A DNA stretch of 64,000 nucleotides, from the NCBI RefSeq assembly GCF_000690905.1, contig NZ_JMCL01000030.1, positions 158,811 to 222,810 on the forward strand, read 5' to 3'. Every line of letters starts with the position of its first letter. The first letter of the stretch is position 1. This document shows, piece by piece, positions 42,855 to 52,230 of the stretch. The translations under genes were made by a program, and so were the position numbers. The DNA is from Pseudomonas sp. Ant30-3 (GTDB lineage Bacteria > Pseudomonadota > Gammaproteobacteria > Pseudomonadales > Pseudomonadaceae). The notes below the pieces were generated by a model. That model worked only from the letters and a program-made list of their open reading frames with translations. It was not told where the DNA came from and made no database searches.

Positions 42855-43964
42855 TCAGTTCAGCGCATTCAAAGGTTTTTGCAGCGCCGTACTCAGCGGC
42901 AATCTCGCCATGTGTGAAGCTTTCAGCGAGCCGAAATACAGCCAGTCGCCATACTCGCGTACCGTGGTGATCGGCGAGTAATTACCGTCGCTGGCGTCCT
43001 GCAAGTTGGCGATCACCTTGCCCTCAAGGTCCAGTCCCAGAACAAATGCACGTTTCTCCACCGGCGTCGGTAACACGGTCAGCGCTCGCACGATGATCTT
43101 GCGCAGCACCGGGTGCTGCGCCGTGGCGTCGAGCAGGGCACTACGCGGTGAGTACAGCGCCACCCAGAAACGGTCTTTGCCGTTGTATGAGAGGTTGTCC
43201 GGCAACCCCGGCAGATTATCGATGAACACATCGCGGGTGCCGGCCTGCGGGCCGGTCAGCCAGTAACGGCTGATGCGATAGGCGCCGGTTTCGTTGACCA
43301 GCACAAAAGCCTCGTCGGGACCCAGCGCGACTCCGTTGGCAAACTCCAGTTTATCCAGCAGCAGCTCGGTCTTGCCGGTCTGGAAGTCATAGCGCAGCAA
43401 ACGACCATCGCCGCCGTGCTCAATGATGGCCTCGCCGTCATGGCCATAACCAAAGCGGCTGGACGCATCGCTGAAGTATGCAAAGTGCCCGGAGTCGTCG
43501 ATCACCACATCGTCGGTGAAGCCGAACGGCACACCATTTGCTTCGGTGCTCAAGGCAACCACCTGACCCTGCGAGTCCAGCGACAGCAAACCCTTGATGC
43601 CGTCGGCGATCACCAGCAAACCGCTGGGATGGCGCGCCAGGCCCAGCGGCCTTCCACCGGTATCGGCCAACACGCTGGTGGTGTTGCCGTCGAGACTGGT
43701 GCGCAATATGCGGCCGTCATGCAGGCCGGTAATCAGCACGTTTTCCTCCAGCAGCAAGGCCTCTGGGCCGTCGATGCTGTCGGCGCCCACAGATTCGATA
43801 TTTTTTAAATGCTCATTGTCAGCATAGAGGCCGCTGGTCAGCGAGGGCGCCGGCGCCGGTGACCAGGCCACCGGTTGCACTTTGGTCGGCATCAACAGCA
43901 AAAAGGCGCCACCCGCCACCAGGATAGCCAGCACGCCGTGACGAAACCGGAAAGACCGGCTCAC
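42855..43964 (-). CDS. SMP-30/gluconolactonase/strictosidine synthase-like membrane-anchored protein
   Basis: The protein has 369 residues from GTG 43964, which overlaps the upstream stop as GTGA and has AAGGAG nine bases upstream. An N-terminal membrane anchor (about 9-29: GVLAILVAGGAFLLLMPT) precedes a periplasmic six-bladed propeller. Motifs such as GPEALLLEENVLITGLHDGRI, TDDVVIDDSGHFAYFSD and LEFANGVALGPDEAFVLVNET are typical of strictosidine synthase/SMP-30 proteins. Substrate is unknown; members hydrolyse lactones or bind sugars. It is translationally coupled to an SRPBCC protein, so both may act on one small molecule. Confidence 0.82.
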   Translation of the reverse strand: MSRSFRFRHGVLAILVAGGAFLLLMPTKVQPVAWSPAPAPSLTSGLYADNEHLKNIESVGADSIDGPEALLLEENVLITGLHDGRILRTSLDGNTTSVLADTGGRPLGLARHPSGLLVIADGIKGLLSLDSQGQVVALSTEANGVPFGFTDDVVIDDSGHFAYFSDASSRFGYGHDGEAIIEHGGDGRLLRYDFQTGKTELLLDKLEFANGVALGPDEAFVLVNETGAYRISRYWLTGPQAGTRDVFIDNLPGLPDNLSYNGKDRFWVALYSPRSALLDATAQHPVLRKIIVRALTVLPTPVEKRAFVLGLDLEGKVIANLQDASDGNYSPITTVREYGDWLYFGSLKASHMARLPLSTALQKPLNALN

Positions 43965-44425
43965 GTCAGGGCTCCTTTCGCTGCCAGGTAACGGTGTGAC
44001 ATCACCCGCAACGCCTCCATCGACGCAGCCGATTCGTGATCGATGCGACGCTTGAGCAACAGTAGATTGGCAATACGCAGCGCCAGACCGCTGAACTGAT
44101 AGTCCAGCGTGCGAGTGAACCGGGTGCCTTCGCCCTCGGCCGCACATTCGTAGATCAGCTTCAAAGACAACCCGTTGTCGCCCTCGGCGCGCGCGCACCA
44201 GCGCAGGCCAGGCAGGTACTCATCAACCCTCCAGCGCAAATGCCCGTCGCGGCCACCGGCGCGGATGTCTTCCTCGAACCGCGCGCCGGCATGCAGGGCG
44301 CCAGCCGGACCGTCAATGTTGAGAGACGAGGGGTGCCACTCAGGCCAGCGAGTTACGGTGCTGGCATAGGCGAGCACGTCAACCGGGTTGCCGGCAATGT
44401 CGATCTGATGCTGCATGCGGGTCAT
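43961..44425 (-). CDS. SRPBCC (START/Bet v1-like) ligand-binding protein
   Basis: The protein has 154 residues. The pattern from the N-terminus (IDIAGNPVDVLAYASTVTRWPEWHPSSLNI) is that of polyketide cyclase/SRPBCC proteins: beta-strand, helix pair, then an antiparallel sheet, ending in a long helix (SAASMEALRVMSHRYLAA). It is cytoplasmic with no enzyme motif. It overlaps the GTG start of the SMP-30-like gene and is the first gene of the pair. Ligand unknown. Confidence 0.78.
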   Translation of the reverse strand: MTRMQHQIDIAGNPVDVLAYASTVTRWPEWHPSSLNIDGPAGALHAGARFEEDIRAGGRDGHLRWRVDEYLPGLRWCARAEGDNGLSLKLIYECAAEGEGTRFTRTLDYQFSGLALRIANLLLLKRRIDHESAASMEALRVMSHRYLAAKGALT

Positions 44426-44557
44426 GGGCGTTCTCGTCGGGTGCAGATGGGTCGGCCACGATCCGTGGTGTCGCCGTGCCAGCAGAGTAGCTGATCGCGC
44501 GTGTCCATGCGGGTTTACCTGGGTGTCACAAACGCCATGATCCGGTGCAAATCGAAA

Positions 44558-45421
44558 TCAGGTGAGCGGGTTCCAGCGCTGCGACCAGTCATCGTCGGAT
44601 TTGATCACTTCGCGCAGCAGGTCAAACGCTCGCTGCAGGGTGGCCGAGTCACGATCGCGGGAGTAGACGAGATAGGTCGGGTAACTGAATTCCGGAGCTT
44701 TAGGTACCGGCTCCAGCACGCCGCTTTCAAGGTAACTCTGGACCACTCGCGTACGAAAATAGCCGCTGCCGCCGTTCTCCAGAATGTACTGCAGGGCCAG
44801 CGGGCCGAGGTTGAAACTCAGCGCGGCCTTGGCTTTTTCCGGCAGTGCGGCATCGTGCTGACGACGAAAGTCCGGGCCCCAATCGATGTATACGTAGGGC
44901 TCGGGATTCCCCGCAAGACGCACCAGGATCAGCTTTTCTTCCAATACCTGCTCGACTTGCAGGCGCGGCCAGTATTCCGGTTGATAAACCAGTGCTGCAT
45001 CAAGCACGCCCAGTTCCAGCTGGCGCAGCAGGTTTTCGCCATCACGAATTTCCATGCGCAGGGCATGCCCGGGAATTTTCTCGCGTAACTCGCCGGCCCA
45101 GCTGAGCATCAGTGGATTGCACAAACTCACCTCGCCACCGATGTGCAGCACATCGTGGTATCCCTCTGGCAAAGGCAAGTCCCGGCGCGCCGCCTCCCAG
45201 GTTTCCACCAATTGATTGGCGTACACCACAAACGCTTCACCGTTGGGCGTCAGGCGTGCACCGGCACGGTTGCGCACAAACAGTGTGCTGCCGAGCTGGC
45301 TCTCGAGTTTTTGCACCCGCGCCGTGATCGCAGTCTGGGTGACATGGAGTTTTTCGGCAGCGGCAGCGAGGCTGCCGTGGCGAACGATTTCGAGAAAAGT
45401 GCGGGCGAGGTCGATGTCCAT
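44558..45421 (-). CDS. LysR-family transcriptional regulator
   Basis: The protein has 287 residues from MDIDLARTFL. The N-terminal helix-turn-helix (GSLAAAAEKLHVTQTAITARVQKLESQLG) and a substrate-binding domain with two subdomains are complete. It lies alone on the minus strand between the SRPBCC pair and a REPIN. The target is not clear; the Tat amidohydrolase upstream or its own operon are candidates. Confidence 0.88.
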   Translation of the reverse strand: MDIDLARTFLEIVRHGSLAAAAEKLHVTQTAITARVQKLESQLGSTLFVRNRAGARLTPNGEAFVVYANQLVETWEAARRDLPLPEGYHDVLHIGGEVSLCNPLMLSWAGELREKIPGHALRMEIRDGENLLRQLELGVLDAALVYQPEYWPRLQVEQVLEEKLILVRLAGNPEPYVYIDWGPDFRRQHDAALPEKAKAALSFNLGPLALQYILENGGSGYFRTRVVQSYLESGVLEPVPKAPEFSYPTYLVYSRDRDSATLQRAFDLLREVIKSDDDWSQRWNPLT

Positions 45422-45467
45422 GGGGCAGCCGGTGCGAGAGGTGCGCCATTGTAATCGCATACGTACC

Positions 45468-45547
45468 TTGTAGCAGCTGGCGCAGCCTGCGTCAGGCTCG
45501 GCCTTGGCCAGGCCGCGATCGGACGCAGGCTGCGCCAGCTGCTACAA
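45468..45547. repeat. REPIN with perfect 26-base arms
   Basis: The left arm begins TTGTAGCAGCTGGCGCAGCC (45468-45493) and the right arm is its exact inverse (45522-45547). The 28-base loop contains the smaller palindromic GCC-GGC element. It lies between the LysR gene and the amidohydrolase gene and is the clearest REPIN of the window. Confidence 0.92.
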
Positions 45548-45555
45548 AAGCCCGA

Positions 45556-47514
45556 TCAAAAGGCGAAACAGGAACAGCCGAATGCGCCCCAGAACGCGCG
45601 GAAATCACTCACCGGTGCGGACGACAATCGCGCCCGTTCATGGTTGTGCGCGTGTACCGCACAGGCGCCGACGCATTGATGCACTTGCGCGGTCAGCGGC
45701 GTCAGATTTTTCCAGTGCCCCGGCACCTTGGTCACAGGCGACCATTCAGGTACGACGGGAATGGCTGGCGGTCCGAGCTTCTCGAATTCGGCGGTGCCAT
45801 AGACGATCTTGCCATCGACGATTGTCAGTACGGATTCGATCCATTTCACTGCCTCGTCTTCAATGTGGAAATAATCGGCGGACAGCGCAATCAAGTCCGC
45901 CAGTTGACCGACCTTGATCTGGCCTTTCTTGCCTTGCTCTGACGAGAACCAGGCGCTGCCATGGGTGAACAACTCCAGCGCCGTATCGCGGCTCAACCCT
46001 TGCGGGTACAACTCAAGACCGCCGACCGTGCGGCCGCTGACCAGCCAGTACAGCGATGTCCACGGGTTGTAGCTGGACACCCGCGTGGCGTCAGTGCCGG
46101 CGCCGACGGGCACACCTTCGGCGAGCATGCGCGCAATCGGCGGCGTGTGTTCGGCGGCCTTGGCGCCATAACGGTCGACGAAATATTCACCCTGGAAAGC
46201 CATCCGGTCCTGGATCGCAATACCGCCGCCCAAGGCTTTCACCCGTTCGATATTTTGCGGTGTGATGGTTTCGGCATGGTCAAAAAACCACGGCAAGCCG
46301 TTGAACGGAATGTCGCGATTGACCTTCTCGAACACATCGAGCATGCGGCTGATGGATTCGTTGTAGGTCGCGTGCAACCGAAACGGCCAGCGTTGCTCAA
46401 CGAGGTGGCGCACCACCGGCTCCAGATCCTGTTCCATGGTGGCCGGCAGGTCGGGCCGGGGTTCGAGGAAATCTTCGAAATCCGCAGCCGAAAACACCAG
46501 CATTTCCCCGGCGCCGTTGTGCCGCAGAAAATCGTCACCCTGGCCGTACTGCGAGGTGCTGGTCCAGTTCTTGAAATCGGTCAGTTCTTCTTTGGGCTTT
46601 TGCGTGAACAGGTTGTAGGCGATGCGCACCGTGAGCTGCTGATCGCGGGCCAATTGCTGGATGACCTGATAATCGTCCGGATAATTCTGGTAGCCGCCGC
46701 CAGCATCAATGGCGCTGGTGACGCCGAGGCGATTGAGTTCGCGCATGAACTGGCGAGTTGAATTGACCTGGTATTCCAGCGGCAGTTTCGGCCCCTTGGC
46801 CAGGGTCGAATACAGAATCATCGCGTTGGGCCGGGCGATCAGCATGCCGGTCGGGTCGCCATTGGCGTCGCGCTGAATCTCGCCGCCCGGCGGGTTCGGC
46901 GTGTCGCGGGTATAACCCACGACTTTCAGCGCCGCGCGGTTGAGCAGGGCACGGTCATAGAGGTGCAGCACAAAAACCGGTGTATCCGGCGCGGCTTTAT
47001 TCAGTTCGTCCAGCGTCGGCAGACGTTTCTCGGCAAACTGGAATTCGTTCCAGCCACCGACCACCCGCACCCATTGCGGCGTGGGCGTGCGATCGGCCTG
47101 ATCCTTGAGCAGGCGCAACGCGTCGACCAGTGACGGCACGCCTTCCCAGCGCAGTTCGAGGTTATAGTTCAGGCCCCCTCGGATCAGGTGCAAGTGCGAG
47201 TCATTGAGGCCGGGAATCACCGTGCGGCCATGCAGATCGATGATTTGTGTGCCGGGCCCCTGCAGCGCCATGGCCTGAGCGTCGCTGCCGACCATGACAA
47301 AACGTCCGTCCTTGATCGCCACCGCACTGGCCTGGGGTTTCTTGCGGTCAACAGTGTGCAGGCGGCCGTTGTAGAGAATGAGGTCGGCGGGGGCATCGGG
47401 CATGGTTTTACTCCCTGCGAACAGTGGGCTGATCCAGGCACCGACGGCGCCTGCCGAGAGGCCTTGCAGTACACGGCGGCGGTTGAATCCATCGTGATCG
47501 TCAGGTGCGCTCAT
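45556..47514 (-). CDS. Tat-exported YtcJ-like amidohydrolase
   Basis: The protein has 652 residues. A twin-arginine signal (NRRRVLQGLSAGAVGAW) precedes the mature domain, so the folded enzyme is moved to the periplasm. The metal motif H-x-H lies in NDSHLHLIRGG. Further family motifs are AIKDGRFVMVGSDAQA and VPVGAGTDATRVSSYNPW. The C-terminal extension of about 45 residues has a Cys/His cluster (QCVGACAVHAHNHE) and ends GCSCFAF, beyond the catalytic domain. The substrate is an amide or cyclic compound of unknown type. Nothing in the neighbourhood indicates a pathway. Confidence 0.85.
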   Translation of the reverse strand: MSAPDDHDGFNRRRVLQGLSAGAVGAWISPLFAGSKTMPDAPADLILYNGRLHTVDRKKPQASAVAIKDGRFVMVGSDAQAMALQGPGTQIIDLHGRTVIPGLNDSHLHLIRGGLNYNLELRWEGVPSLVDALRLLKDQADRTPTPQWVRVVGGWNEFQFAEKRLPTLDELNKAAPDTPVFVLHLYDRALLNRAALKVVGYTRDTPNPPGGEIQRDANGDPTGMLIARPNAMILYSTLAKGPKLPLEYQVNSTRQFMRELNRLGVTSAIDAGGGYQNYPDDYQVIQQLARDQQLTVRIAYNLFTQKPKEELTDFKNWTSTSQYGQGDDFLRHNGAGEMLVFSAADFEDFLEPRPDLPATMEQDLEPVVRHLVEQRWPFRLHATYNESISRMLDVFEKVNRDIPFNGLPWFFDHAETITPQNIERVKALGGGIAIQDRMAFQGEYFVDRYGAKAAEHTPPIARMLAEGVPVGAGTDATRVSSYNPWTSLYWLVSGRTVGGLELYPQGLSRDTALELFTHGSAWFSSEQGKKGQIKVGQLADLIALSADYFHIEDEAVKWIESVLTIVDGKIVYGTAEFEKLGPPAIPVVPEWSPVTKVPGHWKNLTPLTAQVHQCVGACAVHAHNHERARLSSAPVSDFRAFWGAFGCSCFAF

Positions 47515-47634
47515 GGCAATGCACTCCGTTCAGTCGTTCCAAAATAAGGGATGGAATGCCGATGACTGACGCCTGCGGCCAAAGGAAATATAGTCGGCAA
47601 AATCGCAAAGGGCCTTTTTCGCAACCTCGAAACG

Positions 47635-47664
47635 ACGAATCCCGCCTCAAGGGGCGGGATTCGT
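47635..47664. terminator. Hairpin terminator
   Basis: Arms ACGAATCCCGCC and GGCGGGATTCGT enclose a six-base loop. It is downstream of the SCP2 gene on the minus strand and upstream of the amidohydrolase gene. Confidence 0.8.
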
Positions 47665-47703
47665 TTGCAGCCAGACGTGCGCCCTGGAAAGGGCGCGACG
47701 TGC

Positions 47704-48018
47704 TTACGCCGGGAACAGCTCGGACAATTTCATGGCCAACATCATGTCGCCTTCAGCGCGCAATTTGCCGCCCATGAACGCTTGCATGCCATCGGTCTCG
47801 CCGCTGACGATGCCTTGCAGGGTTTCGCCGTCCATCACCAGGGTGACCTGTGCGTCCGGGTTTTCGCCTTCTTGCAGCTCGCAGGTGCTGTCCTTGACGA
47901 TCAGCGAGAAGTTTTTGGTTTCGTCGATGCGGAAACCGAAGACCAGGTCCAGACCGGCAGCGGCCGCTGGGTTGAACTTGGCTTTCATTGCTTGTACAGC
48001 GTCAGCTACGGAGGTCAT
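47704..48018 (-). CDS. SCP2 sterol-binding domain protein
   Basis: The protein has 104 residues making up a single SCP2 domain. The motif LDLVFGFRID-E-TKNFSLIVKDSTCELQ and the C-terminal helix MLAMKLSELFPA are typical. Stand-alone bacterial SCP2 proteins bind lipids or acyl chains. It is transcribed in the same direction as the upstream histidine phosphatase, whose 3' end is 65 bases away, so they may share a transcript. Confidence 0.88.
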   Translation of the reverse strand: MTSVADAVQAMKAKFNPAAAAGLDLVFGFRIDETKNFSLIVKDSTCELQEGENPDAQVTLVMDGETLQGIVSGETDGMQAFMGGKLRAEGDMMLAMKLSELFPA

Positions 48019-48083
48019 GGTTCGATCCTTTTGTTTGGGAATTACAGCTGGGTGATTACAGCCAGGGTCACAATAGTCCGGCC

Positions 48084-48794
48084 TCAGCGAAACGTGATGA
48101 GGTCCGGGGCCTTCAGCAGTTGCAGGTGCGCGTAACTGTTGAAGGAAGCCAGGGACACCTCACGACCACGAAATTTCAGTTGGTTGAGCGAGGTGTTGAC
48201 GATTTGCCAGTTCAATTCAAAAGCCTGTCTGGCAGGCATTTGCGTGATGAGGTGGAGCAGGGCAGTGATGGTACCGCCGGACGTGAACACCGCGATTTTC
48301 TGCGTACTGTCGGCCTGCTCGAGGATACGATGAAGGCCACCCTGAACCCGCTCGACAAACCCCAGCCAGCTTTCCAGGCCAGGCGTGTCATACGTACCGG
48401 CGAGCCAGCGTTCGATGATCAAGGCGAAGATACGCTGGAACTCGGCGCGGTTCTGCGCGGCATTGCGCAAGATGTCGAGGGCTTCGGGTTCATCGTCCAG
48501 CATGGCCGGCAGCAGCGCGCGGATCACCGCGTCGGCGTCGAATTCGTTGAAGGCGGGATCGGTTTCCAGGGTCGGCACCGCAATGCCGACGGCAGCGTAT
48601 TGTTCCAGTGCGCTGTTGGCCGTGTGTTGCTGGCGGCGCAGGTCGCCGGCAAGGCAGCGGTCGAACCTGATGCCGAGGCCCGCGAGGTGCTGGCCAAGGA
48701 TTTCTGCCTGGCGGATACCGGTCGGCGACAGAACGTCATAGTCGTCTGCACCAAAGGAGGCCTGGCCATGTCGAATCAGATAGATGCTGCCCAC
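48084..48794 (-). CDS. Histidine phosphatase superfamily protein
   Basis: The protein has 236 residues from GTG 48794 (GSIYLIRHGQASFG), the usual family start; the longer frame to 48857 adds a basic stretch. The catalytic RHG motif is at residues 8-10 in IYLIRHGQA, and the second-half histidine motif is in TSGGTITALLHL. Members dephosphorylate metabolites such as sugar phosphates or phosphoserine. Substrate unknown. The divergent SohB gene lies 202 bases away. Confidence 0.85.
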   Translation of the reverse strand: MGSIYLIRHGQASFGADDYDVLSPTGIRQAEILGQHLAGLGIRFDRCLAGDLRRQQHTANSALEQYAAVGIAVPTLETDPAFNEFDADAVIRALLPAMLDDEPEALDILRNAAQNRAEFQRIFALIIERWLAGTYDTPGLESWLGFVERVQGGLHRILEQADSTQKIAVFTSGGTITALLHLITQMPARQAFELNWQIVNTSLNQLKFRGREVSLASFNSYAHLQLLKAPDLITFR

Positions 48795-48996
48795 GTCCGC
48801 GTCATCCCGGTACGTTGAAGGTTTGGCGAGGTTATGAGGATGGCGGTGAGCTGTCAATTAAAAAACATACGCTTGTTTGAAATGCCTGTTACAGCTCTGT
48901 TGCCAGAGGTTTCCCAGCTGGTCGCCAACGCGGCGCATGGGTATGCTGGCGTCATCCCGCGCAGTTTGTGTTGCGCATTGTAGTGAAGGAGTCCCT

Positions 48997-50025
48997 GTGG
49001 AGTTTTTGTCCGAGTACGCCATCTTCCTGGCGAAGACGGTGACATTGGTGATTGCGATTCTGGTAGTCCTGGCCAGTTTTGCCGCGTTGCGCAGCAAAGG
49101 CCGGCGCAAATCCAGTGGCCAGTTGCAGGTCAGCAAGCTCAATGATTTCTACAAAGGTTTGCGCGAGCGCCTGGAGCAGACCTTGCTCGACAAGGATCAG
49201 TTGAAGGCGCTGCGCAAATCCGAAGTCAAATCCGAGAAGAAACACAAGAAGAAGCCCGACGCCAAGGCCAAGGCGCGGGTATTCGTGCTGGATTTCGACG
49301 GCGACATCAAGGCCTCGGCGACTGAAAGCCTGCGTCACGAAATCACCGCACTGCTGACCCTTGCCACTTCCAAGGACGAAGTGGTGCTGCGTCTGGAAAG
49401 CGGCGGCGGCATGGTCCACAGCTATGGCCTGGCCTCGTCGCAACTGGCGCGCATCCGTGACGCCGGCGTCCCGTTGACCGTGTGCATCGACAAGGTCGCG
49501 GCCAGCGGCGGCTACATGATGGCGTGCATCGGCGAGAAGATCATCAGTGCCCCGTTCGCGATTCTTGGCTCGATCGGCGTGGTCGCGCAGCTGCCCAACG
49601 TCAATCGACTGCTGAAGAAGCACGACATCGATTTCGAAGTGCTGACCGCCGGCGAGTACAAGCGCACGTTGACCGTGTTCGGCGAAAACACCGAGAAGGG
49701 GCGCGAGAAGTTTCAGGAAGACCTTGACGTCACTCACGAACTGTTCAAGAACTTCGTCGCACGTTATCGCCCGCAACTGGCGATCGATGAAGTGGCCACC
49801 GGCGAAATCTGGCTCGGCATTGCTGCGTTGAACCGCCAGTTGGTGGACGAACTCAAGACCAGCGACGAATACCTCGCCGAACGGGCGAAGACAGCCGAGC
49901 TCTTCCACTTACACTATGCCGAACGCAAAAGCTTGCAAGAGCGCATCGGCATGGCGGCCAGTGGTTCGGTTGATCGCGTGCTATTGACCTGGTGGAGCCG
50001 CTTGACCCAGCAACGCTTCTGGTAA
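48997..50025 (+). CDS. sohB: SohB inner-membrane serine protease (S49 family)
   Basis: The protein has 342 residues from GTG 48997, with GAAGGAG six bases upstream. A single N-terminal transmembrane helix (about 6-30) places the catalytic domain in the periplasm. The Ser-Lys dyad is S170 in KVAASGGYMMA and K222 in AGEYKRTLTVFGENTEKG. SohB is the shorter SppA relative, about half its length, involved in envelope protein turnover. A terminator follows. The lysine-rich segment at 72-95 (SEKKHKKKPDAK) is a charged linker. Confidence 0.93.
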   Translation: MEFLSEYAIFLAKTVTLVIAILVVLASFAALRSKGRRKSSGQLQVSKLNDFYKGLRERLEQTLLDKDQLKALRKSEVKSEKKHKKKPDAKAKARVFVLDFDGDIKASATESLRHEITALLTLATSKDEVVLRLESGGGMVHSYGLASSQLARIRDAGVPLTVCIDKVAASGGYMMACIGEKIISAPFAILGSIGVVAQLPNVNRLLKKHDIDFEVLTAGEYKRTLTVFGENTEKGREKFQEDLDVTHELFKNFVARYRPQLAIDEVATGEIWLGIAALNRQLVDELKTSDEYLAERAKTAELFHLHYAERKSLQERIGMAASGSVDRVLLTWWSRLTQQRFW

Positions 50026-50043
50026 GCCTGGCAAGCTGATACA

Positions 50044-50081
50044 AAAAAGCCCTGAGCCGGATGTCCGGTTCAGGGCTTTTT
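50044..50081. terminator. Rho-independent terminator
   Basis: Arms AAAAAGCCCTGA and TCAGGGCTTTTT with an inner CCGGATGTCCGG stem, between the convergent sohB and DUF934 genes. Confidence 0.9.
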
Positions 50082-50093
50082 CATGGGCAGCGA

Positions 50094-50588
50094 TTAACGG
50101 CGACGGAACAGTGGCAACGGTTCGTCCGTGGCAGCCTGATAAGTCACCGAGAAGTCCTTGAGGCCTTCGAGCGCCTCGTACGGATCTTTGTCTGGACGAA
50201 TGGCAAACGCATCGAAGCCGCATCGACGCAGATAGAACAACTGATCACGCAGCACATCGCCGATGGCCCGTAGCTCGCCCGTAAAACCGTAACGGTCGCG
50301 CAGCAGCCGAGCATTGGAGTAGTTGCGACCGTCGGTGAATGCCGGAAAATTCAGGGCAATAACCTTGAACTCATTGACCTCGTCACCGATTTCTTCCGCT
50401 TCTTCGTCAGCGTCCAGCCATACACCCAGGCCGCCATCACGGGCCTTGAGCATGCGGCTGTGTTCGCGCCACAGCTGCAGCGGAACGATGTAATCGTCGC
50501 AGTTGGTGATTTCGTCGATGTTGAAATCTTTCGGCAGCAGGTGCCAGGTTTCGTCGACGACTTCGTTGTTCTTAATGATTCGCTGCAT
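50094..50588 (-). CDS. DUF934 protein, sulfite-reduction accessory
   Basis: The protein has 164 residues from ATG 50588 (MQRIIKNNEVVDE). The family pattern is visible as GVWLDADEEAEEIGDEV and FPAFTDGRNYSNARLLRDRYGFTGELRAIGDVLRDQLFYLRRCGFDAF. DUF934 proteins are encoded next to nitrite/sulfite reductases in many proteobacteria and are thought to act in electron transfer to or maturation of that enzyme; the mechanism is not established. The gene overlaps cysI by 17 bases. Confidence 0.9.
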   Translation of the reverse strand: MQRIIKNNEVVDETWHLLPKDFNIDEITNCDDYIVPLQLWREHSRMLKARDGGLGVWLDADEEAEEIGDEVNEFKVIALNFPAFTDGRNYSNARLLRDRYGFTGELRAIGDVLRDQLFYLRRCGFDAFAIRPDKDPYEALEGLKDFSVTYQAATDEPLPLFRRR

Positions 50589-52230
50589 AGACGCGCTCCT
50601 TGAAGAGGTCGATGCCAATACGCTGATAAGTGTCGATGAAGCGCTCGTCTTCGGTACGTTGTTCGACGTACACGTTGATCAGCTTCTCGATCACGTCAGG
50701 CATGGCTTCCTGGGCGAAGGACGGGCCGAGGATCTTGCCCAGGCTTGCATCACGGCTGGCACTGCCGCCGAGGGACACCTGGTAGAACTCTTCGCCTTTT
50801 TTGTCGACACCGAGAATACCGATGTGGCCGACGTGGTGATGACCGCAGGCGTTCATGCAACCGGAGATGTTCAGGTCCAGCTCGCCAATGTCGAACAGGT
50901 AGTCCAGATTGTCGAAACGGCGCTGGATGGATTCGGCGATCGGGATCGATTTGGCGTTGGCCAGCGAGCAGAAATCGCCACCCGGGCAGCAGATGATATC
51001 GGTCAGCAAGCCGATGTTTGGCGTGGCAAAACCTTGCTCGCGCAACTCGCCCCACATGGCGAACAACTGGCTCTGCTCGACGTCGGCCAGGATGATGTTC
51101 TGTTCGTGGGAGGTGCGCAGTTGGCCGAACGAGTAACGGTCGGCCAGGTCGGCCACGGCGTCGAGTTGCTTGTCGGTGATGTCACCTGGGGCAACCCCGG
51201 TCGGCTTCAGCGACAGGGTTACGGCCACATAACCCGGCTTCTTGTGCGCGAGAGTGTTGCGGCTGCGCCAGCGGGCAAAACCCGGATGCTGCTGATCGAG
51301 CTCGGCGAGCTGTGCGTCCTGGCTGTCCAGCGCCTTGTAGTCCGGGTCGACGAAGTGCTTGGCAACGCGCTGCACTTCGGCTTCGGTCAATGTGGTCTGG
51401 CCACCGCCCAGGTGTTCCATTTCCGCGTCGACTTTCTGTGCGAACACTTCAGGCGTGAGGGCTTTGACCAGAATCTTGATCCGCGCCTTGTACTTGTTGT
51501 CGCGACGGCCATAACGGTTGTAAACACGCAGGATGGCGTCGAGGTAGCTCAACAGGTCTTGCCACGGCAGGAATTCATTGATGAATGCGCCCACCACCGG
51601 GGTACGGCCCAGACCGCCACCCACCAACACACGGAAACCCAGTTCGCCAGCGGTGTTGTGCACCGGCTCGAGACCGATGTCATGAACTTCGATGGCGGCA
51701 CGGTCGGAGGTCGAACCGTTGATCGCAATCTTGAACTTGCGCGGCAAGTAGGCAAATTCCGGGTGGAACGTAGTCCACTGGCGGACAATCTCGCACCAGG
51801 GGCGCGGGTCGATCAGCTCGTCGGCGGCAACACCGGCGAACTGGTCGGTGGTGACGTTGCGCAGGCAGTTGCCGCTGGTCTGGATCGCGTGCATCTGCAC
51901 AGTCGCCAGTTCAGCTAGGATGTCCGGAATGTCTTCCAGTGCCGGCCAGTTGAACTGCATGTTCTGCCGGGTACTGATGTGGGCGTACCCCTTGTCGTAG
52001 TCGCGGGCAACCTTGGCCATCATTCGCGTCTGTCGCGAAGTCAGTTGGCCGTAGGGCACTGCCACGCGCAACATCGGCGCGAAACGCTGGATATAAAGCC
52101 CGTTTTGCAGGCGCAGAGGGCGGAATTCTTCTTCGCTCAGCTCGCCTGCCAGATAGCGTCGGGTCTGATCACGGAACTGCTTGACGCGGTCCTCGATGAT
52201 CCGCTGATCGTACTCGTCGTATACGTACAT
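50572..52230 (-). CDS. cysI: Sulfite reductase haemoprotein (nitrite/sulfite reductase family)
   Basis: The protein has 552 residues from MYVYDEYDQR. It has two ferredoxin-like repeat halves. The sirohaem-[4Fe-4S] ligands appear as C-x5-C in CPGGDFCSLAN and C-x3-C in ISGCMNACGHHHVG. The substrate-binding arginine/lysine motif TSGNCLRNVTTDQFAG is present. It reduces sulfite to sulfide for cysteine and methionine synthesis. It is cotranscribed with DUF934. Its upstream region, 52231-52524, holds only promoters and a short CCACA-TGTGG inverted element at 52440-52451. Confidence 0.92.
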   Translation of the reverse strand: MYVYDEYDQRIIEDRVKQFRDQTRRYLAGELSEEEFRPLRLQNGLYIQRFAPMLRVAVPYGQLTSRQTRMMAKVARDYDKGYAHISTRQNMQFNWPALEDIPDILAELATVQMHAIQTSGNCLRNVTTDQFAGVAADELIDPRPWCEIVRQWTTFHPEFAYLPRKFKIAINGSTSDRAAIEVHDIGLEPVHNTAGELGFRVLVGGGLGRTPVVGAFINEFLPWQDLLSYLDAILRVYNRYGRRDNKYKARIKILVKALTPEVFAQKVDAEMEHLGGGQTTLTEAEVQRVAKHFVDPDYKALDSQDAQLAELDQQHPGFARWRSRNTLAHKKPGYVAVTLSLKPTGVAPGDITDKQLDAVADLADRYSFGQLRTSHEQNIILADVEQSQLFAMWGELREQGFATPNIGLLTDIICCPGGDFCSLANAKSIPIAESIQRRFDNLDYLFDIGELDLNISGCMNACGHHHVGHIGILGVDKKGEEFYQVSLGGSASRDASLGKILGPSFAQEAMPDVIEKLINVYVEQRTEDERFIDTYQRIGIDLFKERVYAANH

